The notes beneath the pieces were generated by a model. It was not told the DNA's origin and made no database searches. It saw only the letters and a list, made by a program, of their open reading frames with translations. A program made the position numbers and the translations under genes. Positions 41,727-50,827 of a DNA stretch of 64,000 bases are shown here, piece after piece; the stretch's first letter is position 1; each line of letters opens with the position of its first letter. The DNA is from Nevskia sp. (GTDB lineage Bacteria; Pseudomonadota; Gammaproteobacteria; Nevskiales; Nevskiaceae), in the NCBI GenBank assembly GCA_031291075.1, contig JARLJS010000006.1:1-64000 (forward strand), in the 5' to 3' direction.

Positions 41727-43114
41727 GCGCGCGGGAGATGCGTCATCCGCCGCACTCGATGGAGGCGGAGCAGTCGGTGCTGGGCGGGCTGATGCTGGAC
41801 AACCGGCGCTATGACGAGGTGGCGGAGCGGCTGTCGGCGGATGACTTTTTCGTGCCGGATCACCGGGTGATTTTCGGCGGCATCGCGGAGCTGTTCGGCG
41901 CCGGCAAGCCGGCGGATTTCGTGACGCTGTCGGAGCACCTGCGGCAGCGCGATCGGCTGGAGGAGGCGGGCGGGCTGGCGTACGTGGGGACGCTGGCGGC
42001 GGACTGTCCCAGCGCGGCGAACGTGAAGGCTTACGCGGAGATCGTGCGGGAGCGGGCGGTGCTGCGCGGGCTGATCGCGGCGGGGCAGCAGATCGCGGAG
42101 CTGGGCTACCGGCCGGACGGGCGCGAGGGCATGGCGCTGCTGGACGCGGCGGAGCGGGAGCTGTCGCGGCTGCGCCGGCGCAGCGCGTCGCGCGACGGCA
42201 ACGAGTCGGCCTACGGCGCGCTGATGGAGGAGGTGGAGCGCGAGCTGGAGGCGGCGGCGCGCGGCGAGGGATCGCGCGGGCTGCCCACCGGCTTTGCGGA
42301 GTTCGACCGCATGACGGACGGGCTGCACGCGGGCGACCTGGTGGTGATCGCGGGACGGCCGGGGATGGGCAAGACCAGTTTCGCCATGGCCATCGTCGAG
42401 CACGTGGGGGTGCAGCTGCGCCAGCCGGTGACGGTGTTCAGCCTGGAGATGCAGCGGCGCCAGCTGATGCAGCGGCAGGTGGCCAGCTACGCGGGCGTGC
42501 CGCTGGCGGCGCTGCGCGGCGGGCGGCTGGACGATCACGCCTGGAGCCGGGTGGTGGCGGCGGGCGGGGCGCTGCGGGCGGCGCCGATCGTGGTGGACGA
42601 CACCGGCGCGCTGAGCCCGCTGGAGCTGCGCGCGCGGGCGCGGCGGGCGCTGGCGCAGCGCGGGCTGAAGCTGCTGGTGGTGGACTACCTGCAGCTGATG
42701 CAGGTGCCGGGCTGCCGCGACGGGCGCGCGGCGGAGATCGCGGAGATCTCGCGCGGGTTGAAGGCGCTGGGCAAGGAGCTGGGGGTGCCGGTGATCGCGC
42801 TGTCGCAGCTGTCGCGCGCGGTGGAGCTGCGCCCGGACAAGCGGCCGCTGATGGCGGACCTGCGCGAGTCCGGCGGCATCGAGCAGGACGCGGACGTGAT
42901 CGCCTTCGTCTACCGCGACGAGTACTACCACGCCGGGTCGGCCGATCGCGGGGTGGCGGAGATCGTCATCGGCAAGCAGCGCAGCGGGCCCTGCGGCACG
43001 GTGCGGGTGGCGTTCGACGGCGCGCTGACGCGCTTCGACAACCTGCCGGCGGGCGATGCGCGGGAGGCGGCGCGGCCGGCGAAGCGGCGCGGGTTTCGGG
43101 CAGTGCGTCCGTAG
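41723..43114 (+). CDS. Phage-type replicative DNA helicase (DnaB family)
   Basis: 463 aa. The N-terminal DnaB domain (MEAEQSVLGGLMLDNRRYDE, then DFFVPDHRVIFGGIAEL) is followed by a RecA-like motor: Walker A in IAGRPGMGKTSFAM, H1a FSLEMQRRQLMQR, Walker B LLVVDYLQLMQVPG, H3 VPVIALSQLSRAVELR, arginine-finger region GKQRSGPCGTVRV. GTG start, coupled to the DUF1376 gene. This is probably not the chromosomal dnaB, because it lies in a phage-like operon. It would be recruited by the DUF1376 protein. Confidence 0.9.
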   Translation: MSAREMRHPPHSMEAEQSVLGGLMLDNRRYDEVAERLSADDFFVPDHRVIFGGIAELFGAGKPADFVTLSEHLRQRDRLEEAGGLAYVGTLAADCPSAANVKAYAEIVRERAVLRGLIAAGQQIAELGYRPDGREGMALLDAAERELSRLRRRSASRDGNESAYGALMEEVERELEAAARGEGSRGLPTGFAEFDRMTDGLHAGDLVVIAGRPGMGKTSFAMAIVEHVGVQLRQPVTVFSLEMQRRQLMQRQVASYAGVPLAALRGGRLDDHAWSRVVAAGGALRAAPIVVDDTGALSPLELRARARRALAQRGLKLLVVDYLQLMQVPGCRDGRAAEIAEISRGLKALGKELGVPVIALSQLSRAVELRPDKRPLMADLRESGGIEQDADVIAFVYRDEYYHAGSADRGVAEIVIGKQRSGPCGTVRVAFDGALTRFDNLPAGDAREAARPAKRRGFRAVRP

Positions 43115-43230
43115 GGTGGGCAAAGCGGAGCGTGCCCGCCGGGCGCATCCGCGTCGTGTCGGGCAGGCGTGTCGATGGGGTGGCGGCGTGTCCGCGTGGG
43201 CACGGCCTGGCGGCCTTTGCCGACCCTTGG
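43115..43230. repeat. Family B repeat, full-length copy 1
   Basis: GTAGGGTGGGCAAAGCGGAG at the left, TGTCCGCGTGGGCACGGCCT at the right, CCTTTGCCGACCC at the end: an inverted arrangement of GTGGGCA motifs. Similar elements occur at 44643, 55560 and 63606. Confidence 0.65.
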
Positions 43231-43307
43231 GGGAATACGGGTAACGGGTGACGGGTTTTGACTGGAACTTTCATTTCGGCGGCGAGGGCCGCCACGGGAG
43301 GATTTGC

Positions 43308-43745
43308 ATGAAGCGGCAAATGACGATCGAGCAGCGCCTGCGCGAATACGCCGCCTGGCTGCGCCATCCGCGGCTGGAGATCGGCTGCGGTTCGATCTTC
43401 GGCAGGATCCAGGACGAGCAGATGAACGCCGGCGCCGGCGGCGACGAGACGCGGCCGGACATCGTGGACGGCGTGAGCTGCCGACCGGACGGCGGCCTGA
43501 GCCGGCTGGCGGAGCAGATGAGCCGCGACCTGCGGCGCGACATGTGCTGCCGCGACATCCACGCGCTGGTGCAGCATCTGCCGGAGCATCACCGCCGCAC
43601 CCTGGCGGCGATCTACGACAGCAGCGAGCCGCGCAGCGTACGCGCGGCGGCGGAGGCGCTGGGTGTGAGCCGAGGCCAGTATTGCGAGCGCAAGGCGGCG
43701 CTGATGGCGTGGTTCGAGGGGGCGATGTGGCGGGAGGCGGCGTGA
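43308..43745 (+). CDS. Phage Q-like/sigma-region-4-like regulator
   Basis: 145 aa. The C-terminal half (HLPEHHRRTLAAIYDSSEPR, SVRAAAEALGVSRGQYCERK) is an HTH with the shape of phage late antiterminator Q or ArpU-like proteins. The first half has Cys residues (EIGCGSIFG, DMCCRDIH) that could bind zinc. GGGAGGA precedes the ATG by 7 nt. It closes the phage-like cassette. The neighbour upstream is the helicase, separated by a family B repeat. Confidence 0.6.
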   Translation: MKRQMTIEQRLREYAAWLRHPRLEIGCGSIFGRIQDEQMNAGAGGDETRPDIVDGVSCRPDGGLSRLAEQMSRDLRRDMCCRDIHALVQHLPEHHRRTLAAIYDSSEPRSVRAAAEALGVSRGQYCERKAALMAWFEGAMWREAA

Positions 43746-43771
43746 GGGAGGGTTCGCGTTCTTTCGCGGAA

Positions 43772-43803
43772 GGCGGGTTACGCTCCTGCGGAGCTAACCC
43801 GCC
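43772..43803 (-). repeat. REP palindrome, long form, GGGTTA variant
   Basis: Arms GGCGGGTTA / TAACCCGCC, the GC-richer variant also seen at 25485, 50670, 53193 and 57140. Confidence 0.75.
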
Positions 43804-43840
43804 CTACGGTTCTGTATTATTAAGGACGTTATCTACGCAA

Positions 43841-44644
43841 ATGACAGGAAGGGCAGGGGTGGAAAAAGGTATTCGTCGTTCGGTACAACGTACCGTCATT
43901 CTGTTCTTGCCCTTTATTGCTTCTGGATGTGCAACCGATCCGGAACGTTTGGCGACGCCGTCCGAAATCACCTGCATTAACTTGACGGAGCCGATGTTAT
44001 TTACTGGGAATTATCCGCCCCTTGGATATACGGGGACGGGCAGGTTGGAGAGGGGGCCCTACTGGTCTGAAAAAGCCGATGAGAAAGGAATATTTTACAG
44101 AGCTCCGCAGGGCGGCATATCGATGGTAGGCACTGGCGGTGTGCCAATTGGCATTTCCGACGGCGGCTTTTATCTTCCCAATGATCCCAATGATCATATA
44201 AAGATGTACGAATATTTTTCTGTGGAGAAGGTGCCAGTTCAGGCTCCTCCGAGCGATGTGAATTGCTCAAATGTAAGCCTAGTAAAGGATCCATCCACGT
44301 CGAAGCTTAGTCTGGTGTCGTTTGCGGCTGCAGGCGCGGCAGGCGGTGCTGCGGGCGGCGTAATTGGCCGAAGCATCGCACATGGCAGCACCATGAGCTA
44401 TTGGCAGTCCGCGGGTGCCGGTGCAGCGGGCGGTTTGATCGGCGGAGTGATTGTTGGAGCGATGATTAACGCCGACGTGGGCAAGATCGCTACAAAGATG
44501 ACGAGCAAGGATCAAAAGTTCGAGGCGAATCTGCGAGCGCTGGCGACGGCTCGGATACCCGTAAAGCAGGTTGAACTTTCCGCAGCCGCCGCCCACGGAG
44601 AATCGCCTGCGTTCACTCCAGGTAAGCAATCTGGTAGTCCGTAG
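43841..44644 (+). CDS. Glycine-zipper lipoprotein
   Basis: 267 aa. Hydrophobic signal with lipobox (ILFLPFIASGC), mature part with PPLGYTGTGRLERGPYWSEK, and two glycine-zipper segments ([40 protein letters not shown]) that would pack against a membrane. No family is recognised. The ATG at 43841 is used. A GTG at 43859 follows AGGAAGGGCAGG and may be the true start. The gene is lower in G+C and bordered by repeats. Confidence 0.65.
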   Translation: MTGRAGVEKGIRRSVQRTVILFLPFIASGCATDPERLATPSEITCINLTEPMLFTGNYPPLGYTGTGRLERGPYWSEKADEKGIFYRAPQGGISMVGTGGVPIGISDGGFYLPNDPNDHIKMYEYFSVEKVPVQAPPSDVNCSNVSLVKDPSTSKLSLVSFAAAGAAGGAAGGVIGRSIAHGSTMSYWQSAGAGAAGGLIGGVIVGAMINADVGKIATKMTSKDQKFEANLRALATARIPVKQVELSAAAAHGESPAFTPGKQSGSP

Positions 44645-44760
44645 GCTGGGCAAAGCTTAGCGTGCCCGCCGCGCGCGGCCGCTTGATGCGGGCGGGCGTG
44701 TCGATCGGTTGGTGGTCTGTCCGCGCGGGCACGGCCCGGCGGCCTTTGACCACCCTACGG
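44643..44760. repeat. Family B repeat, full-length copy 2
   Basis: GTAGGCTGGGCAAAGCTTAG at the left, then GTGTCGATCGGTTGGTGG and GTCCGCGCGGGCACGGCCC, ending CCTTTGACCACCCTACGG. It has the same overall order as 43115-43230. Confidence 0.65.
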
Positions 44761-44803
44761 CGGCTTTCCGATCCGGGCGTGATGGCCGGTTCGATCGGCG
44801 TTC

Positions 44804-47410
44804 TTATGTTTTCGAGGGGCTGGGGGGAAACAGGGAGGCGGGAGCCGCTTGGGGGCGCTCGAAAAGGAATCCCTGGAAGGCGGGGCAGCCGTGCTCAAGA
44901 AGGAAATCGTGCTGTGCCGGCGTTTCGACGCCTTCGGCGATGACGTAGAGCCCGAGCGATTTGGCCATTGCGAGAATGGCGCGAACGATGGCAACGTCGT
45001 TCAGGTCCTCTGGAATGTCGCGCACGAATGTCCGGTCGATCTTCACCTGCGTGAGCGGAAGCCGCTTCAGGTAGGACAAGGAGGAATAGCCGGTGCCGAA
45101 GTCGTCCAGTGAGAACCCGACTCCCAGCTCGCTCAATTCGTTCATGGCCGCGATGACGTGCTCGACCCGGTCCAGGATGATGCTCTCGGTAAGTTCCAGT
45201 ATGAGTCCATCCGGCCTGGCGGCGCTCGCTTCCAGGCTGGTCTTGACCTGATCGATAAAGTCCGGCTGGTGAAATTGCTTCGCGCTCACGTTGACGGATA
45301 GATGCAGCGCTTCGGTGCGCGGGTCGGACTGCCAGCGGCTGAGCTGCTGGCACGCCTTTGTGAGCACGCACTTGCCCAGGTCGATGATAAGGCCGGTATC
45401 CTCGGCGATGTGGATGAACTCGCCGGGCAGGACCAGGCCGTGGTCGGGCCGCTCCCAACGAATCAGGGCCTCGACGCCGATGGGGCGGCCGGTGTGATCG
45501 ATCTGCGACTGGTAGTGCAGGATGAATTCGTCGCGTGCAAGGCCCTTGCGCATGGCCTTTTCAAGAGCGACACGGGACTCGATGGCCGCCTGCATGGCGG
45601 GATCGAAGAAGCGCGCGGCGTTGCGACCGGAGTCCTTGGCCTGATATAGCGCCACGTCGGCCTGTTTGAGGAGTTCCTCGATGGGCGTTTCCGTTCCCTG
45701 GAACAGGGTGAGCCCGATGCTGGCGGTCGTCACGAAGTCGGCGTCGATACCTTCCAAGGTAAAGGGGTGTTCCAGGGCGCTGCGAAGTTGTTCGACGATG
45801 TGCTCGACCTGACCGGCCGCGGTGGCCTTGTCGCTGTCGAGACCTTCGACGATCAACACGAATTCGTCGCCGCCCAGGCGGGCAACCGTATCCTCCGTGC
45901 GAACGTTCGCATTCAACCTGCGCGCCACTTCGGCAAGCAGGGTGTCACCGGCGGCATGTCCCCTGGAATCGTTGAGCGTCTTGAAGCGGTCGAGGTCCAG
46001 CAGGATCAGGCCTCCAAAGGTGTGATGGCGTTCACTGGCCATGGTGGCCTGCTTCAGCCGGTCGAGCAGAAGCCGGCGATTCGGCAAGGCGGTGAGCGGG
46101 TCATACAGCGCCAGGTACCGGATCTCTTCCTCGGCACGCTTGCGCTCGGTGATGTTGCTGACGATGACAGCGAACTGCCCGATCTTGGGACAGAAGGTCC
46201 GCACGTGGTACCACTGCCCAAGTTCCCGCGAATAGTTTTCGTAGGTGCTGGGCTCGCCGCTGAGGGCAACCTTGCCGAACTCGTCGATCCAGTATTGCTC
46301 GGTCCCGGGCAATACCTCCCGGACCGTGCGGCCGACGATTTTGGCTGCCTTTAGTCCGGTCAAGGATTCGTACGCCGGGTTGGCCGACAGGAAGCGATAG
46401 TCGACCACCATGCCGTTCGCATCGCAGATGACTTCATGCAGGGCGAGCCCGGTGGTCATATTCTCGAAGAGCTGTCGCAATCGGCTCTCGCTATCGCCAA
46501 GCTTGTCGCGCTCGATGCGCAGGATATGTTCGGTCTGGCGGCGCTCGGCAAAAAGGATGGCCAGTGACATGCTGACGACGGAGAGGCTCGCGGTGTAGAG
46601 CCAGATATTGAGCATGCGCGTCCGGGGCTCGTCGAAGGTGAAGATCCCGATACCTTGTGCCTCGCCGGTCAGGGCCTGGATCATCAGGATGACGAGGAAT
46701 AGCGAGACGCCATTGACGCCAAGCCGGATTGCGACGGGAACGGCAAAGAGGTACATCCAATATTCATGGCTGACCGGTTCCAGCCAGGTGTGAAACCATC
46801 CAAGGAAGACGATCTGTCCGGCCAGCGCGCCCAGGGCCAGGGTGGCGCTTGCGCTGAGAAATCCCGATCTCCAGTGGGACGGCAGGTGTCGCCAGACGAG
46901 GATCAGTGGCGTGACGAGGATCACGCCCAAGGCGTCGCCCAGCCACCAGGTGACGAAATTGGTGAGGATCGATTGCGGCGCCGGGGTTGCGAAGTGCAGC
47001 ACCATGGATCCGTTGAGCGCCGCGACGACCGGGGCCACAACGGCGCCCCATAGCAGCAAGTGGTAGTACTGCCTTAGCGTCGACAGGCGCGCTTCGAACG
47101 GGAAGTGACGGCTCAGCAGCCACCAGCCGAGCAGGGCTTCGCCGGTATTGCCGGCCGCTATTGCAAGCGCTGTTACCGGCGAGCCGCTCGCGAGCCAGTT
47201 TGCGAGGAACGCACCGGTCATTATCCCCGGCCAGAATCTTTTTCCACCCAGCAGCAATGCCGCCAGGGCGAGCCCACTCGGGGGCCACACGAGTGTGACG
47301 ATGTGGTTTTCGGAGAAATAGGTGAGGACGATCCGTGCCAGCAGGAAATAGGTCAGGACCAGCGCTGCCATCCAGGCAAGATCACGCCTGCGCCAAGTTG
47401 ATCCGATCAT
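44804..47410 (-). CDS. MASE1-PAS-GGDEF-EAL c-di-GMP turnover protein
   Basis: 868 aa. N-terminal MASE1-type membrane sensor (about eight TM, residues 10-290), PAS domain (about 320-430), GGDEF (about 440-600) with intact RLGGDEF and an RTED inhibitory I-site 5 residues before, then EAL (about 620-865) with VEALIRW, NVSAKQF, ELTES, DDFGTGYSSL, KIDRTFV and EGVET all present. Both cyclase and phosphodiesterase activity are possible. The ATG at 47410 has ACAGG 8 nt upstream; a Met at 47434 is the alternative. Confidence 0.92.
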   Translation of the reverse strand: MIGSTWRRRDLAWMAALVLTYFLLARIVLTYFSENHIVTLVWPPSGLALAALLLGGKRFWPGIMTGAFLANWLASGSPVTALAIAAGNTGEALLGWWLLSRHFPFEARLSTLRQYYHLLLWGAVVAPVVAALNGSMVLHFATPAPQSILTNFVTWWLGDALGVILVTPLILVWRHLPSHWRSGFLSASATLALGALAGQIVFLGWFHTWLEPVSHEYWMYLFAVPVAIRLGVNGVSLFLVILMIQALTGEAQGIGIFTFDEPRTRMLNIWLYTASLSVVSMSLAILFAERRQTEHILRIERDKLGDSESRLRQLFENMTTGLALHEVICDANGMVVDYRFLSANPAYESLTGLKAAKIVGRTVREVLPGTEQYWIDEFGKVALSGEPSTYENYSRELGQWYHVRTFCPKIGQFAVIVSNITERKRAEEEIRYLALYDPLTALPNRRLLLDRLKQATMASERHHTFGGLILLDLDRFKTLNDSRGHAAGDTLLAEVARRLNANVRTEDTVARLGGDEFVLIVEGLDSDKATAAGQVEHIVEQLRSALEHPFTLEGIDADFVTTASIGLTLFQGTETPIEELLKQADVALYQAKDSGRNAARFFDPAMQAAIESRVALEKAMRKGLARDEFILHYQSQIDHTGRPIGVEALIRWERPDHGLVLPGEFIHIAEDTGLIIDLGKCVLTKACQQLSRWQSDPRTEALHLSVNVSAKQFHQPDFIDQVKTSLEASAARPDGLILELTESIILDRVEHVIAAMNELSELGVGFSLDDFGTGYSSLSYLKRLPLTQVKIDRTFVRDIPEDLNDVAIVRAILAMAKSLGLYVIAEGVETPAQHDFLLEHGCPAFQGFLFERPQAAPASLFPPSPSKT

Positions 47411-47945
47411 TCGTAGAACCTGTCTCCCAATCATGGCGGAGGTGCGCACAATGCCCGCCCGGCAGGAAGCCGGTTGCGGGTGACAGATTCCTGGAGGCCG
47501 TGTGGTGGAATGGCGTCGAGCAAAGTGCATGCTGCCGCTGCATGTCCCGATTATAAGACGGAAGCCGTCGGCTTCAGCGCAATCCGCCTGGCGCGATCGG
47601 CGGGTTACGCTCGCGCGGGGCCGACCCTACGACATTGCCCGCACACCAGGCCTGCCTGGCTGCTCGCGGCAGGGATAAGACCTGAAATCTGATTCAACTT
47701 GTGTCTGGCGCGGCTGAAGCTTCCGTTGTGCTTGAAATGTTTTACAAACCTGCTGTTTGTCATTGAAGGCCCGTTGACCGCTCGTTTAAAAGAGTGGAGA
47801 TTGGGTGCGATAGGTGACGCATGGGGTCTGGAGGCCGCATCCGGTGGCGGGGCGGTTCTCGCTGGTGGCGACGGCCGCTTGATGGAGTGCGGCTACCGGA
47901 CACGGAGGCGATCGAGGGATTGAGCTGTAGTCCGGAGATTGATGG
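47411..47945. other. 535-bp divergent region between two c-di-GMP genes
   Basis: It contains a degenerate REP copy (47599-47630) and, from 47690 on, moderately AT-rich sequence with TGTTTTACAAACCTG and TCGTTTAAAAGAGTGG, which could hold promoters. No gene or recognised riboswitch is seen: the conserved GEMM core is absent. Confidence 0.55.
47599..47630 (-). repeat. REP palindrome, degenerate
   Basis: Left arm GGCGGGTTACGCTC is intact; the right arm is changed to GGGGCCGACCCTACG. Confidence 0.55.
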
Positions 47946-50591
47946 ATGTTCTGGCCGCGCTGGCAATGGTTCGAGGTTTCCATCCGCGTCGGTGGTGTCC
48001 TGCTGCTGGCGGTGGCGCCCGCGCTGGGTTGGGCGGTGGAGTTGGCCGCGCCCGGTGCGCCGGCGGCTGAAGCGGTGGACGGCCGTCACGGCATGGTCGC
48101 CCTGTTCGTCATGCTGCTGGTCGGCGGTCTGGCGGTGGTGTATTGGCGGCAGCGGCAGCGCATCGGTATCGAGCATGCGCGGCTGGCGGCGATCGTCACC
48201 AGTTCGGCGGACGCCATCATTGGCAAGACCCCGGACGGGATCATCACCGACTGGAATCCGGGCGCCGAGGCGATGTTCGGCTACACGGCGGTGCAGGCGA
48301 TCGGCCGCACCGTGCGGGATCTGATCGTGCCGCCGGAATACGCGGCGGCGGAGGCGGACCTGCTGGCGCGGGTGGGGCGCGGCGAGTTCGTGCAGCAGCT
48401 CGATACGGTGCGCATGCGCCGCGACGGCCGCCGGCTGAACGTGTCGGTGACGGCCTCGCCGATCCGCGACGCGCAGGGGGCGATCGTCGGCGTCTCGACG
48501 ACGGTGCGCGACATCACGCGCCAGAAGGCGGCGCAGGAACTGGTGGCGAAGTCCAGGGGGCAGTTCAAGGCGCTGATCCGGCAGGCGCCGATCAGCATCG
48601 CGATGTTCGACCAGGACATGCGTTACCTGGCCTACAGTGACCTCTGGTTCGAGCAGTACGGCCGCGGCTACGCCACGCTGATCGGGCGCAGCCATTACGA
48701 CGTCCATCCCCAGCTGCCGATCGAATGGAAGTCGGTGCACCGGCGCGCCCTGGCGGGGGAGACCATCCGCAACGACAACGATAGCTGGGTCCGGGCCGAC
48801 GGCAGCCGGCAGTGGCTGAAGTGGGTGGTGCAGCCGTGGCGGGACGAGGACCACCGCATCGGTGGCGTCATCATGGCCAGCGAGGACATCACCGACCGCA
48901 GGCGGGCGGAGGAGGAGCAGCGCATCGCCGCGGTGGCCTTCGAGTCGCGCGACGGCATGATCGTGACCGACGCGCACAGCACGATCCTGAAGGTGAACCG
49001 GGCGTTCGTGGAGATCACCGGCTACGCCGCGGCGGATGTGGTGGGCCGCACACCGGCGGTGTGGGTGTCCGGCCGGCAGGACGCGGCGTTCTACCGGAAG
49101 ATGTGGGAGGCGATCACGCGCGAGGGCCGCTGGGAGGGCCAGGTGTGGAACCGGCGCAAGGACGGCGGCGTGTACCCGCAGTGGCTGGCGATCTCCAGCG
49201 TGCGCGACGAGGCCGGCACGGTGACGCATTACGTGGGGGCGTTCTCGGAGGTGCGCGATCCCAAGGAGGCGGAGCGCCGCATCCTGGACCTGGCCTTCTA
49301 CGATCAGCTCACCGGGCTGCCCAATCGCCGCCTGATGCTGGATCGTCTGCAGCATGCGCTGGCGGCGGGCCGCCGCAACCGGCGCCTGGGCGCGCTGGTG
49401 ATGTTCGACCTGGACCAGTTCAAGGGCATCAACGACACGCTGGGCCACGATGCCGGCGACGCGCTGCTGGTGGCGGTGGCGCAACGGCTGCGCGACAACC
49501 TGCGCCGCAGCGACAGCGCCGGGCGGCTCGGCGCCGACGAGTTCGTGATCCTGCTGGAGGACCTGGACGAACGGGAGGCGGCCGCGGCGGAGGCGGCGGG
49601 GGGCATCGCGGAGAAGCTGCGCGCGGCGATCGCCGAGCCATTCGTGCTGCGCGGGCAGATGCACCACGTGAGCTGCAGCATGGGTGTGACCCTGTTCGTG
49701 GGCAACGGCCAAGGCCTGGAGCTGTTTCTGAAGCAGGCGGACCTGGCGCTGTTCCAGGCCAAGGACGCGGGGCGGAACTGCGTGCGGTTCTACCGGCCGG
49801 AGATGCAGGAGGCGGTGGACGCGCGGGCGAGGGTGGAGACGGGGCTGCGCCGCGCGCTGGAGCAGGAGGAGCTGCTGCTGCACTACCAGCCGCAGGTGGA
49901 TGCCGGCGGCAGGCTGATCGGGGTGGAGGCGCTGCTGCGCTGGCAGCGGCCGCGGCAGGAGCTGGTGGCGCCGCCGGCGTTCATCGAGGTGGCGGAGGCG
50001 AGCGGGCTGATCGTGCCGATCGGCGCGCGGGTGCTGGAGCTGGCCTGCCGGCAGTTGGGCGAATGGGCGGCGGTGCCGGCGACACGGGACCTGATGGTGG
50101 CGGTGAATATCAGCCCGCGCCAGTTCCGTCACGGCCAGATCGTGGAGCAGCTCTCCGGGGTGTTGGAGCGCAGCGGCGCCAACCCGCGCCTGCTGCGGCT
50201 GGAGCTGACCGAGAGCCACTTCCTGCACGACGTGGAGGGCGTGATCGGGGTGATGCGCAGGCTGAAGGAGATCGGCGTGACCATTTCCATCGACGACTTC
50301 GGCACGGGTTATTCGTCGTTGTCGTTGATCAAGCGCCTGCCGCTGGACGAGCTGAAGATCGCGAATGACTTCGTGCAGCATATCGAGACGGACGCCGATT
50401 ACCGGGCGATCGTGCGCACCATCCTGACCCTGGGGGAGAGCTTCAACCTGCGGGTGGTGGTGGAAGGGGTGGAGACGGAGGCTCAGCACGACGTGCTGGC
50501 CGCGATGGGGTGCAAGGCGTACCAGGGCTACCTGTTCGGGCGGCCGGGGCCGGGTGCGGAGGTGGCGGGGCTGGCGGAGCGGGTGGGGTGA
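47946..50591 (+). CDS. PAS(x3)-GGDEF-EAL c-di-GMP turnover protein
   Basis: 881 aa. Two TM helices (about 12-32 and 48-66), then PAS domains at about 75-190, 200-315 and 325-440, GGDEF (445-605) and EAL (615-870). The cyclase signature reads RLGADEF, with Ala for the second Gly, so activity is doubtful; the RRSD I-site is kept. The EAL part has VEALLRW, NISPRQF, ELTES, DDFGTGYSSL and EGVET, but LKIANDF replaces the usual KID, so phosphodiesterase activity is likely yet not certain. CGGAG precedes the ATG. Confidence 0.92.
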   Translation: MFWPRWQWFEVSIRVGGVLLLAVAPALGWAVELAAPGAPAAEAVDGRHGMVALFVMLLVGGLAVVYWRQRQRIGIEHARLAAIVTSSADAIIGKTPDGIITDWNPGAEAMFGYTAVQAIGRTVRDLIVPPEYAAAEADLLARVGRGEFVQQLDTVRMRRDGRRLNVSVTASPIRDAQGAIVGVSTTVRDITRQKAAQELVAKSRGQFKALIRQAPISIAMFDQDMRYLAYSDLWFEQYGRGYATLIGRSHYDVHPQLPIEWKSVHRRALAGETIRNDNDSWVRADGSRQWLKWVVQPWRDEDHRIGGVIMASEDITDRRRAEEEQRIAAVAFESRDGMIVTDAHSTILKVNRAFVEITGYAAADVVGRTPAVWVSGRQDAAFYRKMWEAITREGRWEGQVWNRRKDGGVYPQWLAISSVRDEAGTVTHYVGAFSEVRDPKEAERRILDLAFYDQLTGLPNRRLMLDRLQHALAAGRRNRRLGALVMFDLDQFKGINDTLGHDAGDALLVAVAQRLRDNLRRSDSAGRLGADEFVILLEDLDEREAAAAEAAGGIAEKLRAAIAEPFVLRGQMHHVSCSMGVTLFVGNGQGLELFLKQADLALFQAKDAGRNCVRFYRPEMQEAVDARARVETGLRRALEQEELLLHYQPQVDAGGRLIGVEALLRWQRPRQELVAPPAFIEVAEASGLIVPIGARVLELACRQLGEWAAVPATRDLMVAVNISPRQFRHGQIVEQLSGVLERSGANPRLLRLELTESHFLHDVEGVIGVMRRLKEIGVTISIDDFGTGYSSLSLIKRLPLDELKIANDFVQHIETDADYRAIVRTILTLGESFNLRVVVEGVETEAQHDVLAAMGCKAYQGYLFGRPGPGAEVAGLAERVG

Positions 50592-50669
50592 GGGTGGGGG
50601 CGGCTTGCGGAACGGCGCGTTGACGGGGTGACGGTGCGGTGGTGCGCGTACTCGGCTTGTTGCGCGGAA

Positions 50670-50701
50670 GGCGGGTTACGCTCCTGCGGAGCTGACCCGC
50701 C
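50670..50701 (-). repeat. REP palindrome, long form, GGGTTA variant
   Basis: One mismatch in the right arm (TGACCCGCC). In the 236-bp gap before the SDR gene. Confidence 0.7.
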
Positions 50702-50827
50702 CTACGGTTCGTGACGGGGCTTTCTGGATGACTTGATGGTGACGGGAGGGCGGTTGGGCTTGTGTTTGCCCGTGTCATTGGTTAACGTCCGTTTGCTTAA
50801 CGATCATTAATCAATGAGGAGGCGGCG

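Noticed and set aside
40022-43745. Complete prophage
   Set aside because: No integrase, terminase, capsid, tail or lysis gene was found anywhere in the window.
47690-47945. c-di-GMP (GEMM) riboswitch upstream of the EAL gene
   Set aside because: The conserved GEMM core and tetraloop-receptor motifs could not be found.
47760-50489. Long antisense open frame of about 909 codons opposite the PAS-GGDEF-EAL gene
   Set aside because: It reads as Arg/His/Pro/Gln-rich low-complexity protein, typical of the mirror frame of a GC-rich gene. No domain is recognisable.
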